From Hippasteria phrygiana (taxonomy: Eukaryota; Echinodermata; Asteroidea; Valvatida; Goniasteridae), in the NCBI GenBank assembly GCA_037893225.1, contig JAZGUH010000401.1:992001-1056000 (forward strand): 64,000 bases of DNA, given 5' to 3'. This document shows positions 41,501 through 44,690 of this stretch, piece by piece (position 1 is the first letter of the stretch; the number at the start of each line of letters is the position of its first letter). The notes under the pieces are model-generated. The model ran no database searches, was not told the origin of the DNA, and was given only the letters and a program-made list of their open reading frames with translations. Both the position numbers and the translations under genes were made by a program.

Positions 41501-43518
41501 CAGTACCGGTAGTGTATGGTAGGTTATCGTAGCATTTGTAAGGAACAAGTAAGGAACAAGTGAAATCAATACAGATACGTTTTTAAGAGTCCCTTAAACT
41601 GTTGGAGATAGGCTGTTCGAGTTGAAGCCGCCGTCCAGCTGCCATATTAGTCCCCCAATGCAATAGGTTTGACAATTGTATCCCAAGGGTCTACTTTTAT
41701 CCTCGTTCTAAATAGCAAACTTTATTCACTGTATTTATACAGAAACGATCCCATGCGATATGAGTGGTAATATGGCCGCTCCTGGCTTCAGTTTTTCAGC
41801 GCGCAAAGGCTAATGGGCTATACAGTTTCTGTAGATATCAGTGCATTCAAGTCACTGGTCAAGGGAGACCACCGGTTTTAGATAATTGTGCTTTTCGTAT
41901 TCCGTTTTGTCTTTCAGTTCGAACTGAGTGACTACCGGGATTCGAATTTTTCAGTGCCTTTTGTTTTCCCTGGTTGGGAATCGGTAAGTTAATTTCGGTA
42001 TTGTCATGTATTGTCCAATTATGATTACATTTTCCGCGCCCTTTGTTTGGAATGTCATATTGAAAACATTGGTTTAAAACAAAACAAAACACAGCGCGTC
42101 TCACCTAACACGATTGAATTCCAAATTAATTAAACCCAAGCAACAACCCTACATGTGTGTGTTTTGTTACTGTTGTCAAACATTACACCTGATTCAATCT
42201 CCTCGATAATAGCAAAACAGTATGCTGTTGAATATTCATATAATTGGGTCAAGTGACACGATTGGATAATGTTAAGCAATTATTATACGAAACAAGTAAT
42301 ACCAAGATAACAAAGAGAAGTTGAGATTTTGTAACGTGTACGTGTACATATTTTTTTGCGTATGACGTAAGCAATTTATGTGCTGCCCAGCTCCTTGTAG
42401 ACGTAATTGATATATCAAAACAAGTGAGACTATATGCAGGCAATGCAGCTGCTTTCAAACGTAGCATAGACAGAGCTGTAGAGATATGCTTAATTATTGG
42501 GAATGTGATGTGGTTCGCGTTGGTATTAGGTGGTACAAGCGCCCGCCTTGAAACAAGGTTGCACAGAGAAACGTCCATCGTTTAATCTGTACAAAAAATA
42601 TTTTGAGTTTTAGTTGATGGACACGCATGCGCTTTCAGCAATTCAACAACTGTGGCAAAGGTTCACCGTGAGCGGATGATATCATTGTAACCACATCAAG
42701 ACTAAGTTTATGACCCGATAACCTCTAACGCTTGGAAAAGGAACCGCGTAAATCCGCATGATGCTATACAAGGCTTCACTGGGGATAATAATCCCCTACT
42801 ATTTTACCCTAGATTTTGTGATCTAACATTAAAAAGGCATCAGTTTTTGATACTCATAGTATCACATCCTTTACATAACCAGTTTACAATAATGTTATGC
42901 TATATTGTATCATGATTGGAGCTATATTCACCCTTTAGGGTCTAATCGTTTCGACAAAATTATAGAATTAATTTTACATGTTCGATGCAACTTGTAAGGC
43001 CCAATAGGAAGAGTCGTACCGGCCAAACTGATGACGTCATGTAGTTATTATTCCGGACGAACAATTATTACACGTATCTGTGCAGAATCACAAGTTCTCC
43101 TTTCAGTTTTCTTTGTGAGGCATTTTTATGTCAATTCTACTAAATGGTAAGGGCTTGGGATTTGGGACACGGTCAGAAAACTCATCTGCCACGTTGAATT
43201 TTGGTAAATATTTTTTAATGCGCGCAGTGGAACTATTTATATTTCATTATTCAACCATACGTATACATTCAAAATCTCAACTGAAAAGTTGTCTTTTTGT
43301 ACGTGTACGGGAAATATGCTTACATGGTCGTGCACGTATAATACGTTAATATATCCCATCCTCTCCAATGCCACTCTCATTTCGCCGTGTGTCAGTCCTT
43401 TCCCTCAGATCGAATACAACCGTTCTTTATTTTAAAGTTAATTTGAACGTATTTTTCATTCAATACGTTTCAGTTGCGGAGAATGGACGAGATACATGAC
43501 GACGCTTTCTATTATTAG
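420..43518 (+). CDS. 3' part of a MAM-HYR(9)-SEA-EGF transmembrane receptor gene, 17 exons
   Basis: Seventeen exons join in frame: 420-632, 1846-2118, 15756-16028, 18762-19034, 23549-23821, 25931-26203, 27644-27916, 29097-29369, 32470-32742, 35599-35871, 36169-36287, 36858-37083, 38365-38455, 38928-38968, 40461-40645, 41918-41983 and 43474-43518. The summed length is 3443 nt, which is 2 nt of a split codon plus 1147 codons including the stop, so every phase agrees. Domain order is end of MAM, nine HYR, SEA, EGF, transmembrane helix, short cytoplasmic tail. HYR and MAM modules are known adhesion or matrix-binding folds and SEA domains often self-cleave, so an extracellular adhesion receptor at the plasma membrane is inferred. 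The true N-terminus and signal peptide are outside the window. Ligand and specific function are unknown. All introns are GT-AG except one GC-AG. Confidence 0.85.
894..1310. mobile_element. Foldback MITE, mariner-like termini
   Basis: The left end reads ACAGGGTGGCCAAAAACAAC and the right end, reverse-complemented, reads AGGGTGGCCACCAAAAACAG. The arms extend for about 70 bases, sharing GGAACGGCA, CTTCC, and ACCTRTACCAATG. The TACAGGGTGGCC type of end and a TA at the left flank are typical of Tc1/mariner relatives. No transposase is present. It lies in the intron between the MAM and HYR1 exons. Confidence 0.75.
1846..2118 (+). CDS. Exon: HYR domain 1
   Basis: A single class 1-1 exon of 273 nt lies between acceptor CACACAG and donor GTAAGA. 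It encodes one HYR (hyalin repeat) module: D-T-E-A-P-N-I-T-C-P at the start, W-S-P-M-P-S-A-T-D-N in the middle and T-T-V-T-C-T-A-T-D-A near the end. HYR modules are immunoglobulin-like adhesive folds. Four cysteines are present (ITCP, IACDDDAG, TVTC, ESC), as in most repeats here. This copy is the most distinct of the first eight: it has PSLETDKG, DTFESTDIACDDDAG and MYALGTT. Its 13.6-kb downstream intron is almost entirely mobile DNA. Confidence 0.9.
2740..2880 (-). repeat. Decayed tRNA-derived SINE head
   Basis: Read on the minus strand, the segment has an A-box-like TGGTCGGGAGTGG and, about 35 bases on, a weak B-box-like stretch GGTGTCATTCCCGCCCGAGTA (last base beyond the box), with the body continuing toward lower coordinates. 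Spacing and context look like a tRNA-headed SINE with a mutated B box. I see no tail, so the 3' limit is uncertain. A chance resemblance is possible. Confidence 0.35.
3435..4024. mobile_element. TTAA-target DNA transposon (piggyBac/Kolobok type), non-autonomous
   Basis: The element starts AGCCTGCGAGGTACCAT and ends CCTCGCAGGGT; reversed, the end reads ACCCTGCGAGGTGCCAT. It is flanked by TTAA at 3431-3434 and 4025-4028. The other arm of the surrounding element (RC of about 14935-14965) has a single TTAA and no insert, which is a natural empty site. The element is 590 bases and has no transposase. TTAA duplication is known for piggyBac and Kolobok superfamilies; I cannot tell which. Confidence 0.8.
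4145..4264 (-). pseudogene. Tc1-like transposase fragment, second helix-turn-helix region
   Basis: Minus-strand frames contain KADDRLAVNLAL and, after a frame change, RTSTARDIRDQLPQVAG. This resembles the second DNA-binding helix-turn-helix of Tc1/mariner transposases. It is immediately followed by the element's terminal arm. It is the continuation of the fragment at 14530-14726, now 10 kb away. The fragment is frameshifted and lacks any catalytic residues. Confidence 0.5.
4560..6175. mobile_element. Large foldback element with near-perfect palindrome 5264-6012
   Basis: The inner arms 5264-5640 and 5645-6012 are reverse complements over about 370 bases (for example CACTTCACAGGGCTGTTGA at the tip and TGCTTGGTGCACACAAG farther out). 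The centre is AT-rich (ATTAATCATTAATAAT). Weaker outer arms share CGTCCTTAGCGGTGCGACGT at about 4579 and 6127 and TAGTCTCGGGG at 4566 and 6159. No coding capacity is convincing. As RNA or single-stranded DNA it would form a very long hairpin. Confidence 0.75.
6234..6831. mobile_element. TTAA-flanked non-autonomous DNA transposon
   Basis: The element begins AGGAACACATTGCCTT and ends, reversed, AGGGACACATTGCTTT. TTAA occurs immediately outside both ends (6230-6233 and 6832-6835). It has no transposase frame. Similar TTAAAGG-GACAC ends are common in marine deuterostome genomes to my recollection. It is a different family from the element at 3435-4024. Confidence 0.7.
7228..7265 (+). repeat. AAT microsatellite
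   Basis: About twelve tandem AAT units lie next to a G/C-rich stretch with several GGGCGACAC and TCGCCC motifs (7285-7460). I see nothing coding in it. Confidence 0.9.
7490..7716 (-). mobile_element. tRNA-derived SINE
   Basis: On the minus strand, 7716 to 7643 is a tRNA-like head. It has the A box TAGCCGAGTTGGTAGAGCGC, a cloverleaf-compatible anticodon stem CCGG/CCGG, and a perfect B box GGTTCGAATCC. The acceptor stem GGCAAGA pairs with TCCTGCC apart from one mismatch. A body containing TACAGCGCTTTGAG follows, ending in a TAA-rich tail (AAATAATAATAATTATTA). Mismatches in the stems and the attached body argue for a SINE rather than a working tRNA gene. Confidence 0.75.
8239..9025. repeat. 23-bp minisatellite, about 34 units
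   Basis: The unit is GTGGGTAATTTCCCATGCC followed by four C. The first two units have TAATTT, a block from about 8286 to 8625 has TGATTT, and the rest return to TAATTT, so variants are grouped in blocks. A few units are 22 bp through loss of one C. Because 23 is not a multiple of three and the unit lacks stops, all three minus-strand frames stay open for over 300 codons; these are not genes. Confidence 0.95.
9100..11040. other. AT-rich DNA without recognised genes
   Basis: I find no gene here. One inverted pair is visible: CCAAGTCCATCAAAATCCAC near 9398 and GTGATGGATTTTGGCGGACT near 9473. Small open frames (for example on the minus strand at 9854-10051) have no recognisable similarity. Confidence 0.6.
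11049..11520. mobile_element. Two adjacent foldback MITEs of one family
   Basis: The first copy starts GGGTTTTCGAAACGCTGGCT and ends AGCCAGCGTTTCGAAAACCC at about 11288; its arms contain repeated GGCTTCG and TTCTGAATAACTGAGAAG. The second copy runs on from GGGGTTTTTCAAAACC at about 11290 to the AAGGTTTCG near 11517. Both loops share CCAAATGGAAATATTCTA and CAGGAACATTCATTCG. Confidence 0.75.
12178..12375 (+). repeat. Dispersed repeat, copy 1
   Basis: This segment matches 40935-41145 in the same orientation. Shared blocks include ACACAGTCGTACTT, CCATAG-CTAAGCACGTAT, GACCGATTTCAACAAAAGAC and GAGGACTGAAAG. It carries repeated GAGGAC motifs. I see no coding capacity and no clear inverted ends. Confidence 0.7.
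12730..13150. repeat. 23-bp minisatellite, second array
   Basis: About 18 units are related to the array at 8239-9025 and in the same orientation, but more diverged (GCGTGGGTAATTTCCCATGC, GTTGGTAATTTCCC, GTGGGCAATTTCCC). The long minus-strand open frames here arise from the repeat and are not genes. Confidence 0.9.
13400..13800 (+). repeat. 96-bp tandem repeat rich in CCATGG
   Basis: Units begin near 13497, 13591, 13687 and 13783 (spacing 94 to 96). Each contains TCTCCATGGTGTTT, CCACCATGACTTCC, CCCATCAGTCC and CCCATGGGAAACCCATG. The motif CCCATGGG also occurs at the opposite end of the segment near 8130. Confidence 0.85.
14480..14521. repeat. Poly-C run followed by CA microsatellite
   Basis: An uninterrupted run of about 22 C is followed by a CA repeat. 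A similar C-run plus CA tract is at about 15430-15470. The G-rich complement could form four-stranded structures. Confidence 0.9.
14530..14726 (-). pseudogene. Tc1-like transposase N-terminal helix-turn-helix fragment
   Basis: The minus-strand translation begins MPRLSIKERAIAIGLLEAH and reaches TGGVQDLPRTGGPK. The first part is a paired-like helix-turn-helix and the last is the G-R-P-K-like linker usual before the second helix-turn-helix of Tc1/mariner transposases. The frame stops shortly after the linker, where the large inserted sequence begins. It is a broken gene. Confidence 0.65.
15484..15646. mobile_element. GTCCACGATTGC MITE, copy A
   Basis: The ends are GCAATCGTGGAC and GTCCACGATTGC, with internal AATCGTGGACGTTCGGTCAA. 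Two further copies are at 39745-39901 and 43867-44024 (opposite orientation). No coding capacity. Confidence 0.75.
15756..16028 (+). CDS. Exon: HYR domain 2 (duplication unit 1)
   Basis: A class 1-1, 273-nt exon follows ACATAG and precedes GTAAGT. Residues include D-L-E-A-P-N-V-T-C-P-S-T-V-I-S-M-S-T-D-K-G, NVNEVESTGIQCVDDAG and NYDIGTTQINCSVTDAAMN. It ends CQFTLEVVG. The upstream flank (CTGGCAGGTAACG) matches the flanks of HYR4 and HYR6, and the downstream intron matches that of HYR4 for about 590 bases. It is the first exon of tandem unit 1. Confidence 0.92.
17058..17501 (-). pseudogene. THAP-domain DNA-binding protein fragment of the transposon
   Basis: The minus-strand frame begins MPTRFVAAGCSKTT. 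It continues with VSLHLFP, an RRIW motif, then SALCSDHFEPSCF. This follows the THAP zinc-finger pattern C-x2-4-C-x35-50-C-x2-H with the H-x-F-P and W landmarks. The first zinc-ligand cysteine is replaced by Phe at residue 5, so zinc binding is probably lost. About 90 residues follow the finger, with basic stretches such as KIKAKAVKRPIPQR, before the frame ends. It lacks any nuclease domain and is most likely a remnant of a transposase or a non-autonomous derivative. An upstream extension of 24 codons is open, but the MPTR start fits THAP proteins best. Confidence 0.7.
17815..18385. repeat. Nested inverted and tandem array inside the THAP element
   Basis: About five partial copies of a roughly 90-bp block are present. 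Each contains GAGACGAATTTGAACTCCG, GCTGTGAAGGGCAAAATTGC and CAGAAAATGGATTTTGG. Copies left of about 18015 are inverted relative to those on the right, so the array folds into a hairpin. The outermost parts carry CGGGCCATTTCTCGCTTCTG and its inverse. Confidence 0.85.
18762..19034 (+). CDS. Exon: HYR domain 3 (duplication unit 1)
   Basis: A class 1-1 exon of 273 nt follows TTCATAG and precedes donor GTCAGT. It encodes D-L-E-A-P-N-V-T-C-P-S-A-V-L-S-I-S-T-D-K-G, NVNEVESTGIQCVDDAG and TTEVNCSATDAAMNTGLC, ending FTIEVMG. It is nearly identical to HYR5 in exon and flanks, including the unusual GTCAGT donor and the following GTATTAAGACTTGATATCAA. It is the second exon of unit 1. Confidence 0.92.
20003..21938 (-). 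pseudogene. LINE reverse transcriptase, broken
   Basis: Minus-strand pieces in several frames match one non-LTR reverse transcriptase. The N-terminal part (21459-21938) has SGKAPGADAIPAEV. Next come CDNHRGTSLLSIAGK, GFRAERGTVGMIFAARQLQE and YTTFVDLTKAFD (21123-21437), then an active-site block FLFVDDCSLN (about 21020) in place of the usual F/Y-A-D-D. The thumb-like DKFTYLGSTLS follows at 20609-20857, then a basic C-terminal region to about 20003. Frame changes near 21120, 20830 and 21450 make it non-functional as a whole. Confidence 0.85.
22171..22985 (-). pseudogene. LINE apurinic-type endonuclease, broken
   Basis: Minus-strand frames contain FFWSG (about 22785), an SSYAPTMTNPE block (about 22620), then FYEELDALTTAVPNSSFLAI, NTFFRLPTRN, APWMHPRSKHWHLI-C-YVITRR and ADCWTDHRLIVSKV. 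This is the late part of an exonuclease-endonuclease-phosphatase fold. The normally conserved Asp in the I-D-Y block is a Cys here, while the S/T-D-H-R motif is kept. Frameshifts separate the N-terminal part. It is the 5' domain of the same element as the downstream reverse transcriptase. Confidence 0.8.
23549..23821 (+). CDS. Exon: HYR domain 4 (duplication unit 2)
   Basis: The class 1-1, 273-nt exon follows GGTCATAG and precedes GTTAGT. It encodes D-L-E-A-P-N-V-T-C-P-S-T-V-L-S-M-S-T-D-T-G-L, MWSPMPSATDNADEVDASD and TYDIGTTQINCSATDAAMN, ending CQFTLEVIG. The QINC and TLEV residues are shared only with HYR2, which matches its place as the first exon of unit 2. Its downstream intron is the empty-site partner for the THAP element. 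Confidence 0.92.
24554..25900. mobile_element. Probable solo LTR, 1.35 kb, with 5-bp duplication GCGTG
   Basis: Relative to unit 1, unit 2 has an extra segment that starts TGTCACCACACACG and ends CGGATCGTGACA. It is bounded by GCGTG at 24549-24553 and 25901-25905, while unit 1 has one GCGTG (about 18733). TG...CA ends with a short TGTCAC/GTGACA inverted repeat, a 5-bp duplication, an AATAAA-like site near 24717 and a TATA-rich tract near 25880 fit a solo LTR. No long open frame with known similarity is present. A long MITE is the alternative. Confidence 0.65.
25931..26203 (+). CDS. Exon: HYR domain 5 (duplication unit 2)
   Basis: Class 1-1 exon, 273 nt, after TTCATAG and before GTCAGT. It encodes D-L-E-A-P-N-V-T-C-P-S-T-V-I-S-M-S-T-D-N-G-I, IWSPVPSATDNVNEVEST and TTTVNCSATDAAMNTGLC, ending FTIEVIG. 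The Val in SPVPS is unique among these repeats. Exon and flanks match HYR3 closely. The probable solo LTR ends 30 bases upstream of the acceptor, so the branch-point region of this intron is partly supplied by the inserted element's edge. Confidence 0.92.
26910..27101. mobile_element. TGTTGGGCGC MITE, present only in unit 2
   Basis: The ends are TGTTGGGCGCAATCGGTCGA and the reverse complement of TGTTGGGCGCGATCGGTCGA, with arms of about 50 bases. TA flanks both sides. The matching position of unit 1 (about 19708-19725, CCCATATAGTCAGTAGGC) has no insert. No coding capacity. Confidence 0.8.
27644..27916 (+). CDS. Exon: HYR domain 6 (partial unit 3)
   Basis: Class 1-1 exon, 273 nt, after GGTCATAG and before GTTAGT. 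It encodes D-L-E-A-P-N-V-A-C-P (Ala in place of Thr), SMSTDKGMANAAVIWSPM and TTTVTCSATDASMNTGSC, ending NFTITVVG. Its upstream flank matches HYR2 and HYR4, but its downstream intron does not, so it marks the end of the tandem units. All four cysteines are kept. Confidence 0.92.
28340..28463. mobile_element. Foldback MITE hairpin
   Basis: The arms AAACAAATAATGAATGTTTT and AACATTCATTATTTGTATAC close a loop near 28404. ATTCCTGCAATGGT and ACCATTGCACTCGTA continue the pairing. The same family occurs at 45785-46135. Flanking sequence from 27960 to 28340 holds no gene I recognise. Confidence 0.65.
29097..29369 (+). CDS. Exon: HYR domain 7
   Basis: Class 1-1 exon, 273 nt, after TACGTAG and before GTAAGT. 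It encodes D-K-K-A-P-D-V-T-C-P-S-S-V, SMGTGKGMANTAVIFSPM (Phe replaces Trp in the usual I-W-S-P), NVDTLDSTDIQCVDDAG and AYDLGTTTVTCSATDTAMN. It ends FTIEVVG. The neighbouring introns are not part of the 4-kb units. The Trp-to-Phe change is at a position that is Trp in all other repeats here. Confidence 0.92.
29790..31510. mobile_element. 1.7-kb foldback element
   Basis: The arms start GAAGCCGGATAGTGCCACTG (left) and its inverse at about 31498. They pair through AAAAGGGATGAATAT, GTACCGTTATCTGGCGG-like and CCAGGGGAA-type blocks. The inner part has poly-C runs (30050, 30655) and a smaller inverted pair CCTACTTTTTTGACTA/TAGTCAAAAAAGTAGG (30760, 30880). No transposase frame is recognised. Confidence 0.65.
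31854..32157. mobile_element. hAT-like MITE with poly-G/poly-C subterminal runs
   Basis: The left end is TAGGGGCGGATCCAGG and the right end, reversed, is CAGGCGCGGATCCAGG. Both are followed inward by long G runs (31876, 32113-32143 on the complement), with another run of about 23 G at 31948-31970. The C-A-G-G-x-GCGGATCCAGG end is widespread in hAT MITEs. I cannot confirm an exact 8-bp duplication. Confidence 0.7.
32470..32742 (+). CDS. Exon: HYR domain 8
   Basis: Class 1-1 exon, 273 nt, after TACATAG and before GTACGT. It encodes D-T-K-A-P-N-V-T-C-P-S-T-V-S-S-V-S-T-D-K-G, NADEVDSTGIQCVDDRG (Arg where the others have Ala) and RYGLGTTTVTCSATDAAMN, ending FTIEVVG. All four cysteines and the P-S-A-T-D-N core are intact. 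Confidence 0.92.
33317..33454. mobile_element. Short foldback MITE
   Basis: The left end AAGGTCGGGGTGTACTTGAC and the right end, reversed, AAGGCTGGTTCATACTTGAC share the outer bases and ACTTGACKCGAA. GCGAATTT and AAATTCGC follow inside. It lies five bases before the mariner-like element. Confidence 0.6.
33460..34552 (+). mobile_element. Mariner-like element, internally deleted, ~150-bp inverted ends
   Basis: It starts TACAGGGGGAATAAAA and ends with the reverse complement of TACAGGGTGGATAAAA. The arms match for about 150 bases (for example GATATTATTGTTAATTATAA, GGAGGGCACGTAT and CAAATGACACCTTGATC). The 1.09-kb body keeps only the C-terminal third of a transposase. Flanking TA fits the superfamily. 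The next element begins directly at its right end. Confidence 0.8.
33780..34074 (+). pseudogene. Mariner-like transposase C-terminal fragment
   Basis: The plus-strand frame has QDGAPAHRRIMIREWLQEQF, then WHPRSPDLTPCILFLWGYLK and DRVFVTPPHDINALRKRI. This is the second catalytic region of mariner/IS630-like transposases: D-G-A-P-A-H carries the second Asp, and S-P-D-L-T-P-C-x-x-x-L-W is the third. The canonical D/N-F-F-L-W is changed to I-L-F-L-W, so the third acidic residue appears lost. The N-terminal part and first Asp are absent. Confidence 0.75.
34553..35513 (+). mobile_element. Mariner-like element A, internally deleted
   Basis: The left end CAGTGCGTATCAAAAA and GGTAATCCGAATTCAAG recur inverted at about 35475-35512. 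The plus strand keeps a transposase start with TEQRTFVVTTFQQTRSLQRI (about 35040) and then breaks. The same family, better preserved, is at 48911-50048. A 240-bp insertion interrupts it at about 34726-34975. Confidence 0.75.
34726..34975 (-). repeat. SINE-like insertion inside mariner-like element A
   Basis: Compared with element B, this piece is extra: B runs CCTTTCCTTTAAAATGGGTAT without it. On the minus strand it contains a B-box-like GGGTTCGAGCCC near 34945, but little room for an A box, so the head may be truncated. It includes ATGGGTAACTAGTCCACTGC. Identity as a SINE is tentative. Confidence 0.4.
35599..35871 (+). CDS. Exon: HYR domain 9, diverged
   Basis: Class 1-1 exon, 273 nt, after AAACAG and before GTTAGA. 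It encodes D-T-E-D-P-I-V-A-C-P-F-G-E-Q, VAVVEWSQIPSAIDNVDVID, TCVDDAGNAVTSGGMYAIG and TTVTCSASDTTPNTGSC, ending FNISVAG. It has the same length and four cysteines as the others, but it differs at many residues (E-W-S-Q-I in place of I-W-S-P-M; S-A-I-D in place of S-A-T-D). It is the oldest copy and did not take part in the recent expansion. Confidence 0.9.
36169..36287 (+). CDS. Exon: SEA domain, first half
   Basis: The exon follows CTTTGCAG and ends before GTAAGT, running from phase 1 to phase 0. It encodes EFAIQLRILEVDDQPVVFT, then NELTDRSSQAFANMAASVN and TA. This is the first strand and helix of a SEA domain: F-x-I-x-L-R-I, F-T-x-E-L-x-D-x-S-S-x-x-F. It directly follows HYR9. Confidence 0.8.
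36858..37083 (+). CDS. Exon: SEA domain, second half, with G-S-V-L-V cleavage motif
   Basis: The exon starts in phase 0 after GCCGTAG and ends in phase 1 before GTACGT. It encodes VSRVLQSSPRTS, then DFETTSIRNGSVLVNGAVRY, and ends IDSTLTIDLTATVVT. R-N-G-S-V-L-V matches the G|S-V-V-V site at which many SEA domains (mucins, adhesion receptors) split by autoproteolysis; Gly is at 36930-36932 and Ser at 36933-36935. Cleavage would leave two non-covalently joined subunits. The site lies on the membrane-near side of all nine HYR domains. Confidence 0.85.
37160..37585. mobile_element. Foldback MITE between SEA and EGF exons
   Basis: The outer arms match: AAAGAGGATGTTGATTGCCG with the inverse near 37555-37580, and GAGAAATCTGCGTCAT. 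The inner arms at 37276 and 37400-37455 share TTACTTTTGAGAGCTGTTTT and its inverse. Together they fold into one 425-base hairpin. No coding capacity. Confidence 0.75.
38365..38455 (+). CDS. Exon: EGF-like domain, first part
   Basis: The exon follows TTCCTAG, runs from phase 1 to phase 2, and uses donor GTGGGT. It encodes NTTEDCPPYHCSNEGICQQD and GQFPDYVYTCQ. The spacing C-x4-C-x5-C-x12-C provides the first four cysteines of an EGF domain, with the usual N-x-G-x-C. The end of the exon was fixed by requiring the C-x-C of EGF to form across the junction. Confidence 0.85.
38928..38968 (+). CDS. Exon: EGF-like domain, last part
   Basis: A short 41-nt exon follows TTATTTCCAG and precedes GTAAGC, from phase 2 to phase 1. 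It completes the split Gln codon and encodes CKEGFTGSTCEME, giving C-x-C-x-x-G-F-x-G-x-x-C, the end of an EGF domain. The fold therefore sits between SEA and the membrane helix. Confidence 0.85.
39745..39901. mobile_element. GTCCACGATTGC MITE, copy B
   Basis: Ends are GCAATCGTGGAC and GTCCACGATTGC. The body is nearly the same as copy A at 15484-15646 (TTGTTCCTCTTTTGTTTA, TCGGTCAAACGTGGACCCTT). It lies in the intron before the transmembrane exon. Confidence 0.8.
40461..40645 (+). CDS. Exon: transmembrane helix and juxtamembrane region
   Basis: The exon starts in phase 1 after CAATCAACAG. It encodes ESNGEG, then a hydrophobic stretch of about 28 residues (AIIVVVAIVVTVAIG...LGLMAVCYCLI), then a basic run QRPRVRNRANWRNRAR and TEGFPSTGYQYK. 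The positive residues after the helix fit the inside rule for a type I protein. It ends in phase 0 before GCAAGT, a GC donor. Reading through that donor would instead give 24 more codons and a stop at 40717. Confidence 0.85.
40644..40651 (+). other. GC-type 5' splice site (AG|GCAAGT)
   Basis: The boundary between the transmembrane exon and the next coding exon is AAG|GCAAGT. No GT donor in this frame joins the next in-phase exon. GC-AG introns are a known minor class and have a strong match to the rest of the donor consensus, as here. Confidence 0.65.
40766..41239 (+). repeat. Direct 73-bp repeats flanking dispersed repeat copy 2
   Basis: 40766-40838 and 41166-41239 are near-identical direct repeats (CTTTGAATCGCCACTGTGTG, GAACACACTATGAACTC, GATGGTCCACAC). 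Between them 40935-41145 matches the dispersed repeat at 12178-12375. The unit GTGTGAACACAC is itself palindromic. It lies in the GC-AG intron. Confidence 0.7.
41918..41983 (+). CDS. Exon: cytoplasmic tail, 22 codons
   Basis: The exon follows TTGTCTTTCAG and precedes GTAAGT, phase 0 to phase 0. It encodes FELSDYRDSNFSVPFV followed by FPGWES. Both splice sites are strong and both phases fit the neighbours. No known domain; the D-Y-R-D and F-V-F-P-G-W segments may be docking motifs, which is a guess. Confidence 0.7.
41984..43473. other. Last intron, no gene seen
   Basis: AT-rich intron sequence. A CCTTTCAG at about 43108 leads at once to a stop in phase 0, so it is not used for coding in this model. 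No repeat family was recognised with confidence. Confidence 0.5.
43474..43518 (+). CDS. Terminal exon: last 14 codons and stop
   Basis: The exon starts in phase 0 after ATACGTTTCAG and encodes LRRMDEIHDDAFYY followed by TAG (43516-43518). An acidic cluster then a tyrosine pair at the extreme C-terminus is compatible with a sorting or adaptor-binding signal, which I infer only from composition. A candidate AATAAA lies at 44231-44236. Confidence 0.7.
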   Translation: MRRMDEIHDDAFYY

Positions 43519-43866
43519 ACCTTACCAAGACGGATTTATTAGAGCTTCTGGTCAGACGTCCGTGTGAGTGTCTCTACCGTCAGGACTGGAATGCAGCATA
43601 AACCTGTTTTATGAAGTGTGTGTGTGTGTACGCGTAATGTAGGGGTTGTGGGGTCCATTTTCGAGAGGACAACAATGGGTACAAAGGAAAAAAACCTACC
43701 CCACATCTTCTCCTTAGAAATTTGTGTACCCCACATGTATAACGCTATGGCTTTTGGGATTTCAATGGGGACAAAGGAAGAACAAAAAAAAGGATTAAGG
43801 GTCGACAATAGATGTACCCCATAACTATCCGTGTGTGAGCTTGTGTGTGTGAGTTTGTATATGCCG

Positions 43867-44024
43867 GCAATCGTGGACCTAGGACAAAAGAATTCGGGCG
43901 TAGACAAAGGGGTCCACGTTTGACCTAACGTCCACGATTGAAAATCGTGTGCAAAACCAATGGGAGGCCTTCCGAAAAAGTAAGAGTATAAACAAAAGAG
44001 GAACAATGGGAGGTCCACGATTGC
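43867..44024. mobile_element. GTCCACGATTGC MITE, copy C
   Basis: Ends are GCAATCGTGGAC and GTCCACGATTGC; the body is inverted relative to copies A and B. It would lie in the 3' untranslated region of the receptor gene if the candidate AATAAA downstream is used. Confidence 0.8.
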
Positions 44025-44154
44025 ACCCGTTTACATGACTGTAAGTGTTGACTGTGTGTGTGTGTGTGTCGACCTGAAAACAAAAGAAGTCTATATTCCT
44101 GTTCGTCGTCAAAAAGTGTAATTGAAATTGCTAGCGCTTTGTTTTCTTTTTTTG

Positions 44155-44179
44155 GGGGGGGGGGGGGGGGGGGGGGGGC
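44155..44179 (+). repeat. Poly-G run
   Basis: About 25 consecutive G follow a T-rich tract. It is followed by a candidate poly(A) signal about 50 bases on. Such runs recur in the window on either strand, mostly next to or inside MITEs. Confidence 0.9.
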
Positions 44180-44230
44180 TACAAATTTGCATTTACAGAT
44201 TTCCCCCTAAGCTTGAGCATTATAAACGCT

Positions 44231-44236
44231 AATAAA
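44231..44236 (+). terminator. Candidate poly(A) signal AATAAA of the receptor gene
   Basis: This is the first AATAAA that I see after the stop codon, giving a 3' untranslated region of about 0.7 kb. No transcript evidence is available, so use is uncertain. Confidence 0.4.
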
Positions 44237-44548
44237 GTGAGTCTGCATGTGTGTCCTTTACGCAAAACACACCACCACCCACACACACATGTTTGTATAT
44301 CTAGGCATTTCCAGTGTCCTGACTGCTTCGTTTGTTTATACTTTTCTTTTCCTTTAATTCCTTTATTTCTCAATTCGTTTTCCTTGAATTCGTTTTCCTT
44401 GAATTCATTTAATTCCTGCACTCTAAAAAGCATTAGTCAGATTTGACTAGAAACCAGTTAAATTTGACTAGATATTCAGGGTCAGCTGACTAGATTTTTC
44501 CAGTCAATATTATTAACTAGAAAAAATAGTCACATAAATAACTAGAAT

Positions 44549-44690
44549 TCGAGTCAAATCCTACTACTTTTCCTAGTTTGTATGACTAAATCCGTTGTGA
44601 TTTTGTTCATTTTCAGTCAACCAGAATTTGAGTCAAATCCTACTACTTTTCCCAGTTTGTATGACAAAATCCGTTGTCATTTTCTATAAA
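44549..44690 (+). repeat. Tandem duplication, about 80 bp
   Basis: The block CGAGTCAAATCCTACTACTT, AGTTTGTATGAC, AAATCCGTTGT occurs twice. Upstream (44435-44545) TTGACTAG motifs recur. From 44700 to 45780 I see no gene. Confidence 0.7.

Noticed and set aside
42249..42578. Minus-strand open frame of 109 codons
   Set aside because: No domain, no splice context and low-complexity composition; treated as intron sequence.
43084..43349. Alternative coding exon after CCTTTCAG in the last intron
   Set aside because: In the required phase it meets a stop after three codons; the acceptor at 43471-43473 gives a clean terminal exon.
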